Position numbers and translations under genes: made by a program. The notes under the pieces are model-generated. The model did no database searches and was not told where the DNA came from. It saw nothing but the letters and a program-made list of their open reading frames with translations. Positions 11,153-21,954 of a stretch of 64,000 nt of DNA are shown here, piece after piece. Every line of letters starts with the position of its first letter. Position 1 is the stretch's first letter. This stretch comes from Symbiodinium natans (lineage: Eukaryota > Sar > Dinophyceae > Suessiales > Symbiodiniaceae): positions 82,501 through 146,500 of the forward strand of contig CAJNDS010000580.1 of the NCBI GenBank assembly GCA_905221605.1, in the 5' to 3' direction.

Positions 11153-11849
11153 GGTTTAAGGTTTAGGGTTTAGGGTTTGGGGTTTAGGGTTTAGAGTTTA
11201 GGGTTTGGGGTTTGGGGTTTAGGGTTTAGGGTTTGGGGTTTAGGGTGTAGGGCTTAGGGTTAGGGCTTAGGGTTTAGAGGATTGGGGCTTTTCAGTTTCA
11301 GGGGTGGAGGTAGGACGAAAGTTCGACCCACGACCTAGAGACATGTAGTACATTTTTGTTCGGGTGGATTAATTTCTGGCCTACGCAGGCTATGTTAAAT
11401 CAACATGTTCGCGACTCCACGCCTTCGCAACATGTTCAGGTGTTGTTAGGTGGAAACTTTAGTCCTGTTCGTGTAAGGCCTGGGTCAATGGACGCGTGCC
11501 GCATATGCGCTTTGTGCCTTTCTTCAGAATTAAGGTGCAGGCCCTCTCGACGAGCCATGCGAAGTTCCCTCATTTGAGACCATGGGGACCCCAAACAAAT
11601 CAGATCCCCTCAAGTACCATTCCTAGACCCAAGAGTAACCCAGCAATAAAGTGGGTGCCCTTGTTGGTTTAAAGGGGCTGAAAAAGGCACCTAAGCCATT
11701 TGAAAAAAAAAACAACAACGCCCTACTCTGGGTCCGAAATGCTCTCAGCGCCTGAAGCCACCCCGTCTGCTTAGGGGTTCAGTGATATGGGCCCTTAATC
11801 CACGTAAACCCTAAACCCTAAACCCTAAACCGTAAACCCCAAACCTCCC

Positions 11850-11935
11850 TGGCAACCATGCCGCCCGCCTCGGTGATGGCAGAGGCGGCGCCACCCTGAT
11901 AGGATCCGAGTGGTCGAAAGGATTCCACTACAAGG
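11850..11935 (-). other. GC-rich island, - strand frame open
   Basis: An 86-bp island; the + strand frames contain stops or read poorly, while a - strand frame is open throughout. Same flank orientation (CCCTAAA left, TTTAGGG right). Confidence 0.4.
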
Positions 11936-12683
11936 GTTTAGGGTTTAGGGTTTAGGGTTTAGGGTTTAGGGTTTAGGGTTTGGGGTTTAGGCTTTAGGGT
12001 TTAGGGTTTAGGGTTTATAGGGGTTCAGGGTTTAGAAAGGTTTAACCCGGAACCCTATAGACCTCGAGCCTATGAAGCGCTTAGGGGTTCAATGTCTTCA
12101 AGGCTCGCGGGCTTCCGGGGTCTAAGGCTGCAAGTCTCACCCTAAACCCTAAACCCTAAACCCTAAACCCTAAACCCTAAACCCTAAACCCTAAACCCTA
12201 AACCCTACACCCTACACCCTCGGATTCCCAACTTGGGGCCTTCAGGGCTTTTCGGCGTTGGAAATACCCGACCCAGACTACACCACCCCCCCTTTGACAG
12301 GGCCTTTACCCCTTCAACAGCCTGCACAAATTCAGGGCCAAAGTACTTCAGAACCGTCTCAAGGAGGTAGGGACCAGATTAGGGTTTAGGGTTTAGGGTT
12401 TAGGGTTTAGGGGTTTAGGGGTTTGGGGTTTAGGGTTTAGGGTTTAGGGTTTAGGGTTTAGGGTATGAAAATACCCTAAGATGTAGGTTGCTGAATATTT
12501 ACCAACCCGAAGCCCAACATCCCAAACCCAAAGCTGCAGCTCGGTTGCTCCACATCACCCTAGCCAGCCTTGCCCTAAACCCTAAACCCTAAACCCTAAA
12601 CCCTAAACCCTAAACCCTAAACCCTAAACCCTAAGCCGTAAACCCTAAACCCTAAACCATATGCAAACTTCACAAAGCATGCA

Positions 12684-12704
12684 GTAATTATGCACCATAA
12701 TTAC
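12684..12704. other. Perfect 9-bp stem hairpin
   Basis: GTAATTATG, loop CAC, CATAATTAC. It sits in a small AT-rich patch between two CCCTAAA arrays. Role unknown. Confidence 0.85.
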
Positions 12705-12794
12705 CGCAGAAAACCCATGCACCTAAACCTGGAAACCCCAAACCCTAAGCCCTAAACCCTACACCACAAACCCTAAACCCTAAACCCTGAAATC

Positions 12795-12897
12795 CGACCG
12801 AGGCGCCCAGGCGTCCACGGTTGCTTCTGGTGCTCGCCACAAGGCCGGGCGGACCAGGGCGGCACGCTCTGCAGTGGGCGGGGCCTCCTTCTTCGCA
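12795..12897 (-). other. GC-rich island, - strand frame open
   Basis: About 100 bp, very GC-rich, with a - strand frame open for 34 codons. Here both flanking arrays are CCCTAAA, so it departs from the usual orientation rule. Confidence 0.4.
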
Positions 12898-13027
12898 CCC
12901 TAAACCCTAAACCCTAAACCCTAAACCCTAAACCCCAAACCCTAACCCTAAACCCTGAACCCTAAACCCTAAACCCTAAACCCTAAACCCCCCTAAACCC
13001 CGCCACCCGTACCTAAGCCCACCACCC

Positions 13028-13107
13028 CTTGGAGGTTCAGGGTACTTATGGTTATAATGTTCTTAAAAGTACAGCCATTGTTGGGTTAATAAGTACCCCG
13101 AACCACC
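13028..13107. mobile_element. Inverted-repeat element, family A, short copy
   Basis: 80 bp. Left end CTTGGAGGTTCAGGGTACTT and right end AAGTACCCCGAACCACC are near-perfect inverted complements. This is the shortest copy and defines the terminal motif. Confidence 0.72.
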
Positions 13108-13341
13108 ACCCCCACGTTCAAGTACACGCTGACAGCACTTCAAAACCCTAAACCCTAAACCCTAAACCCAAACCCTAAACCCTAATCCCTAAACCCTAAA
13201 CCCTATACCCTACACCCTAAACCCCAAACCCCAAACCCTAAACCCTAAACCCTACCCCCGGGGTCTGGCCGCCCTCCACTTCGTTAAAAATCGCCGCCGT
13301 AATGTGATTCTAAATATTCCTCTGCCCTAGGCTTTCAAGGG

Positions 13342-13490
13342 AAAAGGGTTTTTCAGGTTTAGGGTTTAGGGTTTAGGGTTTAGGGTTTAGGGTTTAGGGT
13401 TTAGGGTTTAGGGTTTAGGGTTTAGGGTTTAGGGTTTAGGGTTTAGGGTTTAGGGTTTAGGGTTTAGGGTTTAGGGTTTAGGGTTTAGCC
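13342..13490 (+). repeat. TTTAGGG array
   Basis: About 20 perfect TTTAGGG units. It is followed within 100 bp by the long CCCCTAAA tract in the opposite orientation. Confidence 0.97.
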
Positions 13491-13574
13491 TCTAAGCTCT
13501 GTGTGCACCCTAACCAGGGTTTGCAGTCTAGGAGGGCTTCTTGGGAGGGCTTCAGCGGTCTAAAACCGACTGCA

Positions 13575-14262
13575 GAAACCCTAAACGCTAAACCCTAAAC
13601 CCTAAACCCCAAACCGCTAAACCCCTAAACCCCCAAACCCGCTAAACCCCTAAACCCTAAACCCCAAACGCCCCAATCCCCAAACCCCCTAACCCCCCCA
13701 AACCCCAAACCCCCTAAACCTAAACCCTAAACCCCAAACCCCCTACACCCCCCCAAACCCCTAAACCCCTAAACCCCAAACCCCTAAACCCCCAAACCCC
13801 TAAACCCCCAAACCCCCCTGAACCCTAAACCCCAAACCCTAAACCCTAAAGCCCAAACCCCAAACCCCTAAACCCCTAAACCCCTAAACCCCTAAACCCC
13901 TAAACCCCTAAACCCCTAAACCCTGAAAAACCCCAAAACCCCAAAAAACCCCTAAACCCCCCAAAAACCCTAAACCCTAAACTAAACCCTAAACCCTAAA
14001 CCCCTAACCCCTAACCCTAAACCCCTAAACCCCCAACCCTAAACCCTAAACCCCCTAAACCCTAAACCCCCAAACCCCTAAACCCCTAAACCCTAACCCT
14101 AAACCCCTAAACCCCTAAACCTAAAAAACCCCTAAACCCCTAAACCCCTAAACCCCTAAACCCCTAAACCCCTAAACCCCTAAACTCCTAAACCTCTAAA
14201 CCCCTAAACCCCTAAACCCCTAAACCCCTAAACCCCTAAACCCCTAAACCCTAAACCCTGAA
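13575..14262 (-). repeat. CCCCTAAA-type tract
   Basis: About 690 bp of mixed CCCTAAA, CCCCTAAA and CCCCAAA units. The right third is a regular CCCCTAAA octamer array. Confidence 0.94.
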
Positions 14263-14564
14263 AAACCAGCCCATGGATCCTCAGGCTGGGCAGCTGCAGT
14301 GCGGTGGTGGTCGGCTGCCGGCAGACAAGATGGCCATTCTTGGTGGTGGTCGGGCGTCTGGGGTTTGGGGTTTGGGGTTTGGGGTTTCGGGTTTCGGGTT
14401 TGGGGTTTGGGGTTTGGGTAAGGGTGTAGGGTGTAAGGGGGAAGGGGGGGGGGGTTAGGGCTTCTTAGAGTTTTGCGAATTTTTTGAAGATTCTTCGGGA
14501 TCTGAGGGTTTGAAGGGACACAGCTTCCCGGGCAACGGGAGTACGGATTTTTAGGGATTTCAGG

Positions 14565-14567
<3 letters not shown>

Positions 14568-14597
<30 letters not shown>
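14568..14597 (+). repeat. G30 homopolymer
   Basis: Thirty consecutive G, preceded by GGGGA. It gives a poly-proline reading on the - strand, which is not a real gene signal. Confidence 0.9.
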
Positions 14598-14601
<4 letters not shown>

Positions 14602-15361
14602 CCTTTTGTTCACTGTTTTTGCTTCACGAGTGACCCTAAACCCTAAAGCCTAAACCCTAAACCCTAAACCCTGAAAGGGAACAAGGGCACACCAATGATC
14701 AAGAACCCGCACATCGGCACCCGGTGAGGAGGTGGCCCGAGAGTCGCAGGTGGGAGTTTAGGGTTTAGGGTTTAGGGTTTAGGGTTTAGGGTTTAGGGTT
14801 TAGGGTTTAGGGTTTAGGGTTTAGGGTTTAGGGTTTAGGGTTTAGGGCTTATGGCAAACCGTTGCTTGCCACACTCGTTGGGGAGTTCAATGGGTTAAGG
14901 TGGCTATATAAATGCTCCCAAACCCCAAACCCGGGCTCCAAACCCTGAACCCTGAACCCTAAGGCCTAAACCCTAAACCCTAAACCCTAAACCAATGGCG
15001 GGCCAAGCTTCGATCTGCAATCGGCAGTTGCAGACTTCGGATGCATCCCACCCTCGGCTGGTTTAGGGTTTAGGGTTTGGGGTTTAGGGTTTAGGGTTTA
15101 GGGTATAGGGTTTAGGGTTTAGGGGGTTAGGGTTTAGGGTTTAGGGTTTGGGGCTTAGAGTTTAGGGTGTTAAGGGCTGAGGTTGGATCTGTACGGCTTC
15201 TTCAAACCCGAGAAAGGTACGGACCCTGATCCCCCAAACGCAACCCCTAAACTCTAAACCCTAAACCCTCTCTTGCCCACATATATATATATATATATGA
15301 GAGAGGGACCTTTAAGTACTATGTTGCTACCTGTTTTTCTATATGTATGGAGAACATATGG

Positions 15362-18300
15362 AAGAATTAAATGATTTGAATTATTTAAATTAGTTTTGAG
15401 GCCCGCGAATTTAAATAATTTAATTCGAGATTTAAATTATTTAAATTCGCGGGCCCGGAAACTAATTTAACTAATTTAAATACCGAATTAAAATATTTAA
15501 ATTCACGGGCCTCGAAACTAATTTAAATAATTTAAATCAGGATTTAAATTATTTAAATTATGTAAATTATCTAAATGGTCTGGGTTCGGAGAAATCCTCA
15601 TTCTATTTGAATTATTTAAATTATGTAAATTATTTAAATTCACGGGCTCGGAAAAGAATTTAAATAATTTAAATCGGGATTTGAATTATTTAAATTAGTT
15701 TCGAGGTCCGCGAATTTAAATAATTTAATTCGGGATTTAAATTATTTAAATTAGTTTCCGGGCCAGCGAATTTAAATAATTTAAAGAATCTAAATAGATC
15801 CAGATTTTCTCCCAGCACAGACCATTTAACTAATTTAAATAATTTAAATAATTTAAATAATTTAAATCCGGATTTGAATTATTTAAATTAGTTTGGAGGC
15901 CCGCGAATTTAAATAATTTAATTCGAGATTGAAATTTTTTAAATTCGCGGGCCCGGAAACTAATTTAACTAATTTAAATACCGAATTAAATTATTTAAAT
16001 TCGCGGGCCTCCAAACTAATTTAAATAATTCAAATCCTGATTTAAATTATTTAAATTATTTAAATTATTTAAATTAGTTAAATGGTCTGTGCTGGGAGAA
16101 AATCTGGATCTATTTAGATTCTTTAAATTATTTAAATTCGCGGGCCCGGAAACTAATTTAAATAATTTAAATCCCGAATTAAATTATTTAAATTAGTTTC
16201 CGGGCCCGCGAATTTAAATAATTTAATTCGGGATTTACATTATTTAAATTAGTTTCCGGGCTCACGAATTTAAATAATTTAAAAAATCTAAATAGATCCA
16301 GATTTTCTCCCAGCACAGACCATTTAACTAATTTAAATAATTTAAATAATTTAAATCGGGATTTGAATTATTTAAATTAGTTTGGAGGCCCGCGAATTTA
16401 AATAATTTAATTCGAGATTTAAATTATTTAAATTCGCGGGCCCGGAAACTAATTTAACTAGTTTAAATACCGAATTAAATTATTTAAATTCGCGGGCCTC
16501 CTCCAAACTAATTTAAATAATTCAAATCCTGATTTAAATTATTTAAATTATTTAAATTATTTAAATTAGTTAAATGGTCTGTGCTGGGAGAAAATCTGGA
16601 TCTATTTAGATTCTTTAAATTATTTAAATTCGCGGGCCCGGAAACTAATTGAAATAATTTAAATCCCGAATTAAATTATTTAAATTAGTTTCCGGGCCCG
16701 CGAATTTAAATAATTTAATTTGGGATTTAAATTATTTAAATTAGTGTCCGGGCTCACGAATTTAAATAATTTAAAAAATCTAAATAGATCCAGATTTTCT
16801 CCCAGCACAGACCATTTAACTAGTTTAAATAATTTAAATAATTTAAATAATTTAAATAATTTAAATCAGGATTTGAATTATTTAAATTAGTTTGGAGGCC
16901 CGCGAATTTAAATAATTTAATTCGGTATTTAAATTAGTTAAATTAGTTTCCGGGCCCGCGAATTTAAATAATTTAAATCTCGAATTAAATTATTTAAATT
17001 CGCGGGCCTCCAAACTAATTTAAATAATTCAAATCCTGATTTAAATTATTTAAATTATTTAAATTATTTAAATTAGTTAAATGGTCTGTGCTGGGAGAAA
17101 ATCTGGATCTATTTAGATTCTTTAAATTATTTAAATTCGCGGGCCCGGAAACTAATTTAAATAATTTAAATCCCGAATTAAATTATTTAAATTAGTTTCC
17201 GGGCCCGCGAATTTAAATAATTTAATTCGGGATTTACATTATTTAAATTAGTTTCCGGGCTCACGAATTTAAATAATTTAAAAAATCTAAATAGATCCAG
17301 ATTTTCTCCCAGCACAGACCATTTAACTAATTTAAATAATTTAAATAATTTAAATCGGGATTTGAATTATTTAAATTAGTTTGGAGGCCCGCGAATTTAA
17401 ATAATTTAATTCGAGATTTAAATTATTTAAATTCGCGGGCCCGGAAACGAATTTAACTAATTTAAATACCGAATTAAATTATTTAAATTCGCGGGCCTCC
17501 AAACTAATTTAAATAATTCAAATCCTGATTTAAAATATTTAAATTATTTAAATTATTTAAATTAGTTAAATGGTCTCTGCTGGGAGAAAATCTGGATCTA
17601 TTTAGATTCTTTAAATTATTTAAATTCGCGGGCCCGGAAACTAATTTAAATAATTCAAATCCCGAATTAAATTATTTAAATTAGTTTCCGGGCCCGCGAA
17701 TTTAAATAATATAATTCGAGATTTAAACTATTTAAATTCGCGGGCCCGGAAACTAATTTAACTAATTTAAATACAGAATTAAATTATTTAAATTCGCGGG
17801 CCTCCAAACTAATTTAAATAATTCAAATCCCGATTTAAATTATTTAAAATATTTAAATTAGTTAAATGGTCTGTGCTGGGAGAAAATCTGGATCTATTTA
17901 GATTCTTTTAATTTTTTAAATTCGCGGGCCCGGAAACTAATTTAAATAATTTAAATCCCGAATTAAATTATTTAAATTAGTTTTGAGGCCCGCGAATTTA
18001 AATAATTTAATTCGAGATTTAAATTATTCAAATTCGCGGGCCCGGAAACTAATTTAACTAATTTAAATACAGAATTAAATTATTTAAATTCCCGGGCCTC
18101 GAAACTAATTCAAATAATTCAAATCAGGATTTAAATTATTTAAATTATTTAAATTATTTAAGTTATCTAAATGGTCTGGGTTCGGAGAAAGCCTCATTCG
18201 ATTTGAATTATTTACATTATTTAAATTATTTAAGTTCACGAGCTCGGAAAAAATTTAAATAATTTAAATCGCGATTTGAATATTTAAATTAGTTTTGAGG

Positions 18301-18500
18301 CCCGCGAATTTACATAATTTAATTCGGGATTTAAATTATTTAAATTAGTTTCGAGGCGCGTGAATTTAAATAAATTAAAGAATTTAAATAGGTCGAGAAT
18401 TTCTCCTAGCCGAAACCATTTAAATAATTTAAAAAACTTCACAAACTCAAATAATTTAAATAATTCAAATATCTTAAACCATTTAAATCTGGATTTGAAT
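15362..18500. repeat. AT-rich block of alternating inverted modules
   Basis: About 3.1 kb built from TTTAAATAATTTAAAT strings punctuated by GC-rich boxes (CGCGGGCCCGGAAACTAA and its complement). A roughly 65-bp marker module (GGTCTGTGCTGGGAGAAAAT...) appears near 16080, 16570, 17083, 17566 and 17863. Its reverse complement lies near 15764-15828, 16250-16320, 16740-16812 and 17255-17318. Inverted pairs therefore alternate with a period of about 490-515 bp. A variant module (GGTCTGGGTTCGGAGAAA) caps both ends (about 15578 and 18173). No ORF. It is a palindromic satellite with high cruciform potential. Confidence 0.9.
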
Positions 18501-18600
18501 TATTTAGACTCTTTAGGGTTAGTAGCTTAAAACCCTATAGGGACCGGAAGGTATAATGATTTGAACTCTACAGCGCGCTTTTTTACATTAATATTAAAAT

Positions 18601-18860
18601 AAAGTCTGGCGTCAGGTATGGTGGCTTTTGATTCTCACCATCGAATGCGCGGAGCCTACAGTGAATGCAGTGTTAACTCAACTCGGAGTACTGTTTTCGG
18701 TCTCCGGGAAAGCGGGGTACTGTTTTCGGTCCCTGAACACGGTGGTACTGCTTTCGGTCCACCGTCTCCCCCTCTCTTGTTTGTGTATTGTTATCTCGCC
18801 AACTGCACACTAAACAGCACAGACGACATGGTGGTACTGTTATCGGTCCACCGTGTTTGT
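18601..18860 (+). repeat. Four-copy GTACTGTTTTCGGTC motif cluster with hairpins
   Basis: The 15-mer GTACTGTTTTCGGTC or a one-change version occurs at 18688, 18717, 18745 and 18834. The last two copies are enclosed by GGTGG...CCACC arms that form short hairpins with the motif in the loop. Small ORFs across it look incidental. An identical cluster lies at about 30590-30849. Confidence 0.8.
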
Positions 18861-19049
18861 GCTTAAACTATTACAACAACATGAAACATATCATATTCTT
18901 TTTACATGTGCTGTAACTTCTAGGACATACATATGGCCGCATGCCAGTATTGATTGCTTGTAATAGGGCCGCGGCCCGCACACGCGACATACCCCATTAC
19001 GGAGGCTATGCATCAACGGCCGGGGTTTTGCGACAGACGTGTTTGTTGT

Positions 19050-20995
19050 TGTCTGCAGGTTCCAAGTCTTGCTTATCCGGGTGTAAGTGTTCTTAAGTTT
19101 CAAAAAGCAAATATATATGTAACACTGAATTTTAAACCCCCGCTAAACCCTTAAAGGCCGCGTATGTGGGGTGGTTCTAAGTCTTGCTTATCGGGGGGTA
19201 GATGTTCTTAAGTTTCAGGAACAAATATGTATGTAAGACCGAATTTTAAACCCTCTTAAACCCTTAAAGGCTGCGTATGTGGGGTGGTGCTAAGTCTTGC
19301 TTATCGGGGGGGAAGTGTTCGTCAGTTTCAAGAAGCAAATATATATGTAACACCGAATTTTAAACCCGCTTAAACCCTTAAAGGCTGCGTATGTGGGGTG
19401 GTCCCAAGTCTTGCTTATCGGGGGGTAGGTGTTCGTAAGTTTCAAGAAGCAAATATATATGTAACACTGAATTTTGAACCCCTTAAACCCTTAAAGGCTG
19501 CGTACGTGGGGTGGTTTTAAGTCCTGCTTATCGAGGTGGTAAGTGTTCGTAAGTTTCAACAAGCAAATTGTAAACCCCCTTAAACCCTTCAAGGCTGCGT
19601 ATGTGGGGTGGTGCTAAGTCTTGCTTATCGGGGGGGAAGTGTTCGTAAGTTTCAAGAAGCAAATATATATGTAACACCGAATTTTAAACCCCCTTAAACC
19701 CTTAAAGGCGGCGTATGTGGGGTAGTTCCAAGTCTTGCTTATCGGGGGGGAAGTGTTCCTCAGTTTCAAGAAGCAAATATATATGTAACACCGAATTTTA
19801 CACCCCCTTAAACCCTTAAAGGCGGCGTATGCGGGGTGGTTCTAAGTCTTGCTTATCGAGGGGTACGTGTTCGTCAGTTTCAAGAAGCAAATGTATATGT
19901 AACGCTCAATTTTATACCCCCTGAAACCCTTAAAGGCTGCGTATGTGGGGTGGTTCTAAGTCTTGCTTATCGGGGGGTAAGTGTTCGTCAGTTTCAAGAA
20001 GCAAATATATATGTAACACCGAATTTTAAACCCCCCTTAAACCCTTAAAGGCGGCGTATGTGGGGTGGTTCCAAGTCTTGCTTATCGGGGGGTAGGTGTT
20101 CGTAAGTTTCAAGAAGCAAATATATATGTAACACTGAATTTTGAACCCCCTTAAACCCTTAAAGGCTGCGTATGTGGGGTGGTTCTAAGTCCTGCTTATC
20201 GAGGTGGTAAGTGTTCGTAAGTTTTAACAAGCAAATTGTAAACCCCCTTAAACCCTTAAAGGCTGCGTATGTGGGCTGGTGCTAAGTCTTGCTTATCGGG
20301 GGGGAAGTGTTCGTAAGTTTCAAGAAGCAAATATATATGTAACACCGAATTTTAAACCCCCTTAAACCCTTAAAGGCGGCGTATGTGGGGTAGTTCCAAG
20401 TCTTGCTTATCGGGGGGTAGGTGTTCGTAAGTTTCAAGAAGCAAATATATATGTAACACTGAATTTTGAACCCCCTTAAACCCTTAGAGGCTGCGTATGT
20501 GGGGTGGTTCTCAGTCCTGCTTGTCGAGGTGGTAAGTGTTAGTAAGTTTCAACAAGCAAATTGTAAACCCCCTTAAACCTTTAAAGACTGCGTATGTGGG
20601 GTGGTTCTAAGTTTTGCTTATCGGGAGCTAAGTGTCCGTAAGTTTCAAGAAGCAAATATCTATGTAACACCGAATTTTAAACCCCCCTTAAACCCTTAAA
20701 GGCTGCGTATGCGGGGTGGTTCTACGTCTTGCTTATCGAGGGGTAAATATTCGTCAGTTTCAAGAAGCAAATATATATGTAACGCTCAATTTTATACCCC
20801 CTGAAACCCTTAAAGGCTGCGTATGTGGGGTGGTTCTAAGTCTTGCTTATCGGGGGATAAGTGTTCGTGATTTTCAAGAAGCAAATGTATATGTAACCCT
20901 GAATTTTAGACCCTCTTAAACCCTTAAAGGCTGCGTATGTGGGGTGGTTCTAGGTCTTGCTTACCGGGGTGTAAGTGTTCGTAAATTTCAAGAAG
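19050..20995 (+). repeat. ~114-bp satellite, about 17 copies, with ~95-bp variants
   Basis: The tandem unit contains GGCTGCGTATGTGGGGTGGT, AGTCTTGCTTATCGGGG, AGTTTCAAGAAGCAAATA and TTAAACCCTTAAAGG. Unit starts occur near 19159, 19271, 19387, 19499, 19596, 19711, 19826, 19939, 20053, 20168, 20262, 20377, 20492, 20588, 20706, 20819 and 20932. Three units (near 19499, 20168 and 20492) are shortened by loss of the ATATATGTAACACCGAATTTT part. The spacing of full and short units suggests a higher-order repeat. Short ORFs across it are by-products. Confidence 0.93.
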
Positions 20996-21954
20996 CTGTG
21001 AGGGTTCCAGGTCTTGCTTGTCGCGGCCAGCCCCACTAGGTCCTCAACAGGGGAACTTTCTAGGCTTTCGGCAAGACACCCCCGAAGCCTGAAACCCGAA
21101 ATTCCCCAACATCTGTGTTAAAGCAAGCGATATACCTTAAACGTATGTACTTAAGGTCCTAGATTTTTTTTGCTTTATGATACTTAAAGAACCCCATACA
21201 ATAAGAGCGCGCAACATGACGCATTCCATGTTGTGGAGTGTATAAATGCCTTTTGTCTATGGGCAAAAAAAATGACACATGTCAGGCCCTGAACTGCGTC
21301 ATCTTCTTCGTGAAAGACGAAGCATGACAGGACACATCTCAAGTCCTGACTATGTCATTGTTGTCCAGTAGAGGGCGACGCATAACAAATGAAGTCCAAA
21401 AAGATTGGCCCAGAGAATTTTACGGCTATTATGGTGTTGTCCGCTGGGATAAATGTTGGAACAAGAATTATCAGGGAGGTTTCAGGGACCACGACTAGTT
21501 TCATGGTTGTTATGGTTCTTAAGGTTACTAATCCCATTGTGTTTTTGTTAGTTCGTTTTTCAGCTTCAGGCTAGATGGCGAAGAGTAAAGAACAAGAAAC
21601 CCTGAAAACATTTAGGGTGCGGTTGCAGCCATAACTTTCTTGACTTGACGAGGACAATGCTGGCTTTTGTGACTTCAAGTGCAGTACTGAACAATGGATT
21701 TAAGGTTTGAGATTTGAGAGTACGGTTCTTAGACGGACAAGGCTTCGACAATTGCGGGCTTTGGGTATTGGAGTTCAGACGCTGGCGTTAGCGAGTGCAC
21801 CATCTCGTCATGCTTCGACTGCATCAAGCCTGTGCTCAAGTTGTACGTCTTTTCTTCAGCGTTCTTGCGTTGTACCTCGCAGGCCAGCCTTTGCAGATTG
21901 CAGATTGAGCATCTGCAAGAAATTTATTTCTTTCGTTATAAATATTCAGGCGTC
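20996..21954. other. Unique region upstream of the probable spliced gene
   Basis: About 960 bp without repeats. Several 60-115 codon frames exist on both strands, none convincing. A start-like segment at 21574 (ATGGCGAAGAGTAAAG) encodes an N-terminus resembling that at 21955. The region may hold a 5' leader or further exons. Confidence 0.35.

Larger units (their letters stand above)
1..15290. repeat. Telomere-like repeat mosaic, left part
   Basis: About 15 kb in which arrays of TTTAGGG and its complement CCCTAAA, perfect and degenerate, alternate in orientation and are separated by islands of roughly 60-800 bp. The commonest order on the + strand is a CCCTAAA array, then a GC-rich island, then a TTTAGGG array. 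No intact long gene is visible. The stretches between the arrays, islands and small elements listed separately are degenerate heptamers or unique DNA in which I see nothing recognisable. True chromosome-end DNA would keep one orientation, so this is interstitial or subtelomeric material. Confidence 0.9.

Noticed and set aside
14244-14600. 118-codon - strand ORF with a poly-proline start
   Set aside because: The proline run is the G30 homopolymer and much of the rest is CCCCAAAC-type repeat; only the short middle island could be coding.
19836-20919. Pairs of ~70-codon ORFs with a repeated LAYRGV peptide
   Set aside because: By-products of the 114-bp satellite.
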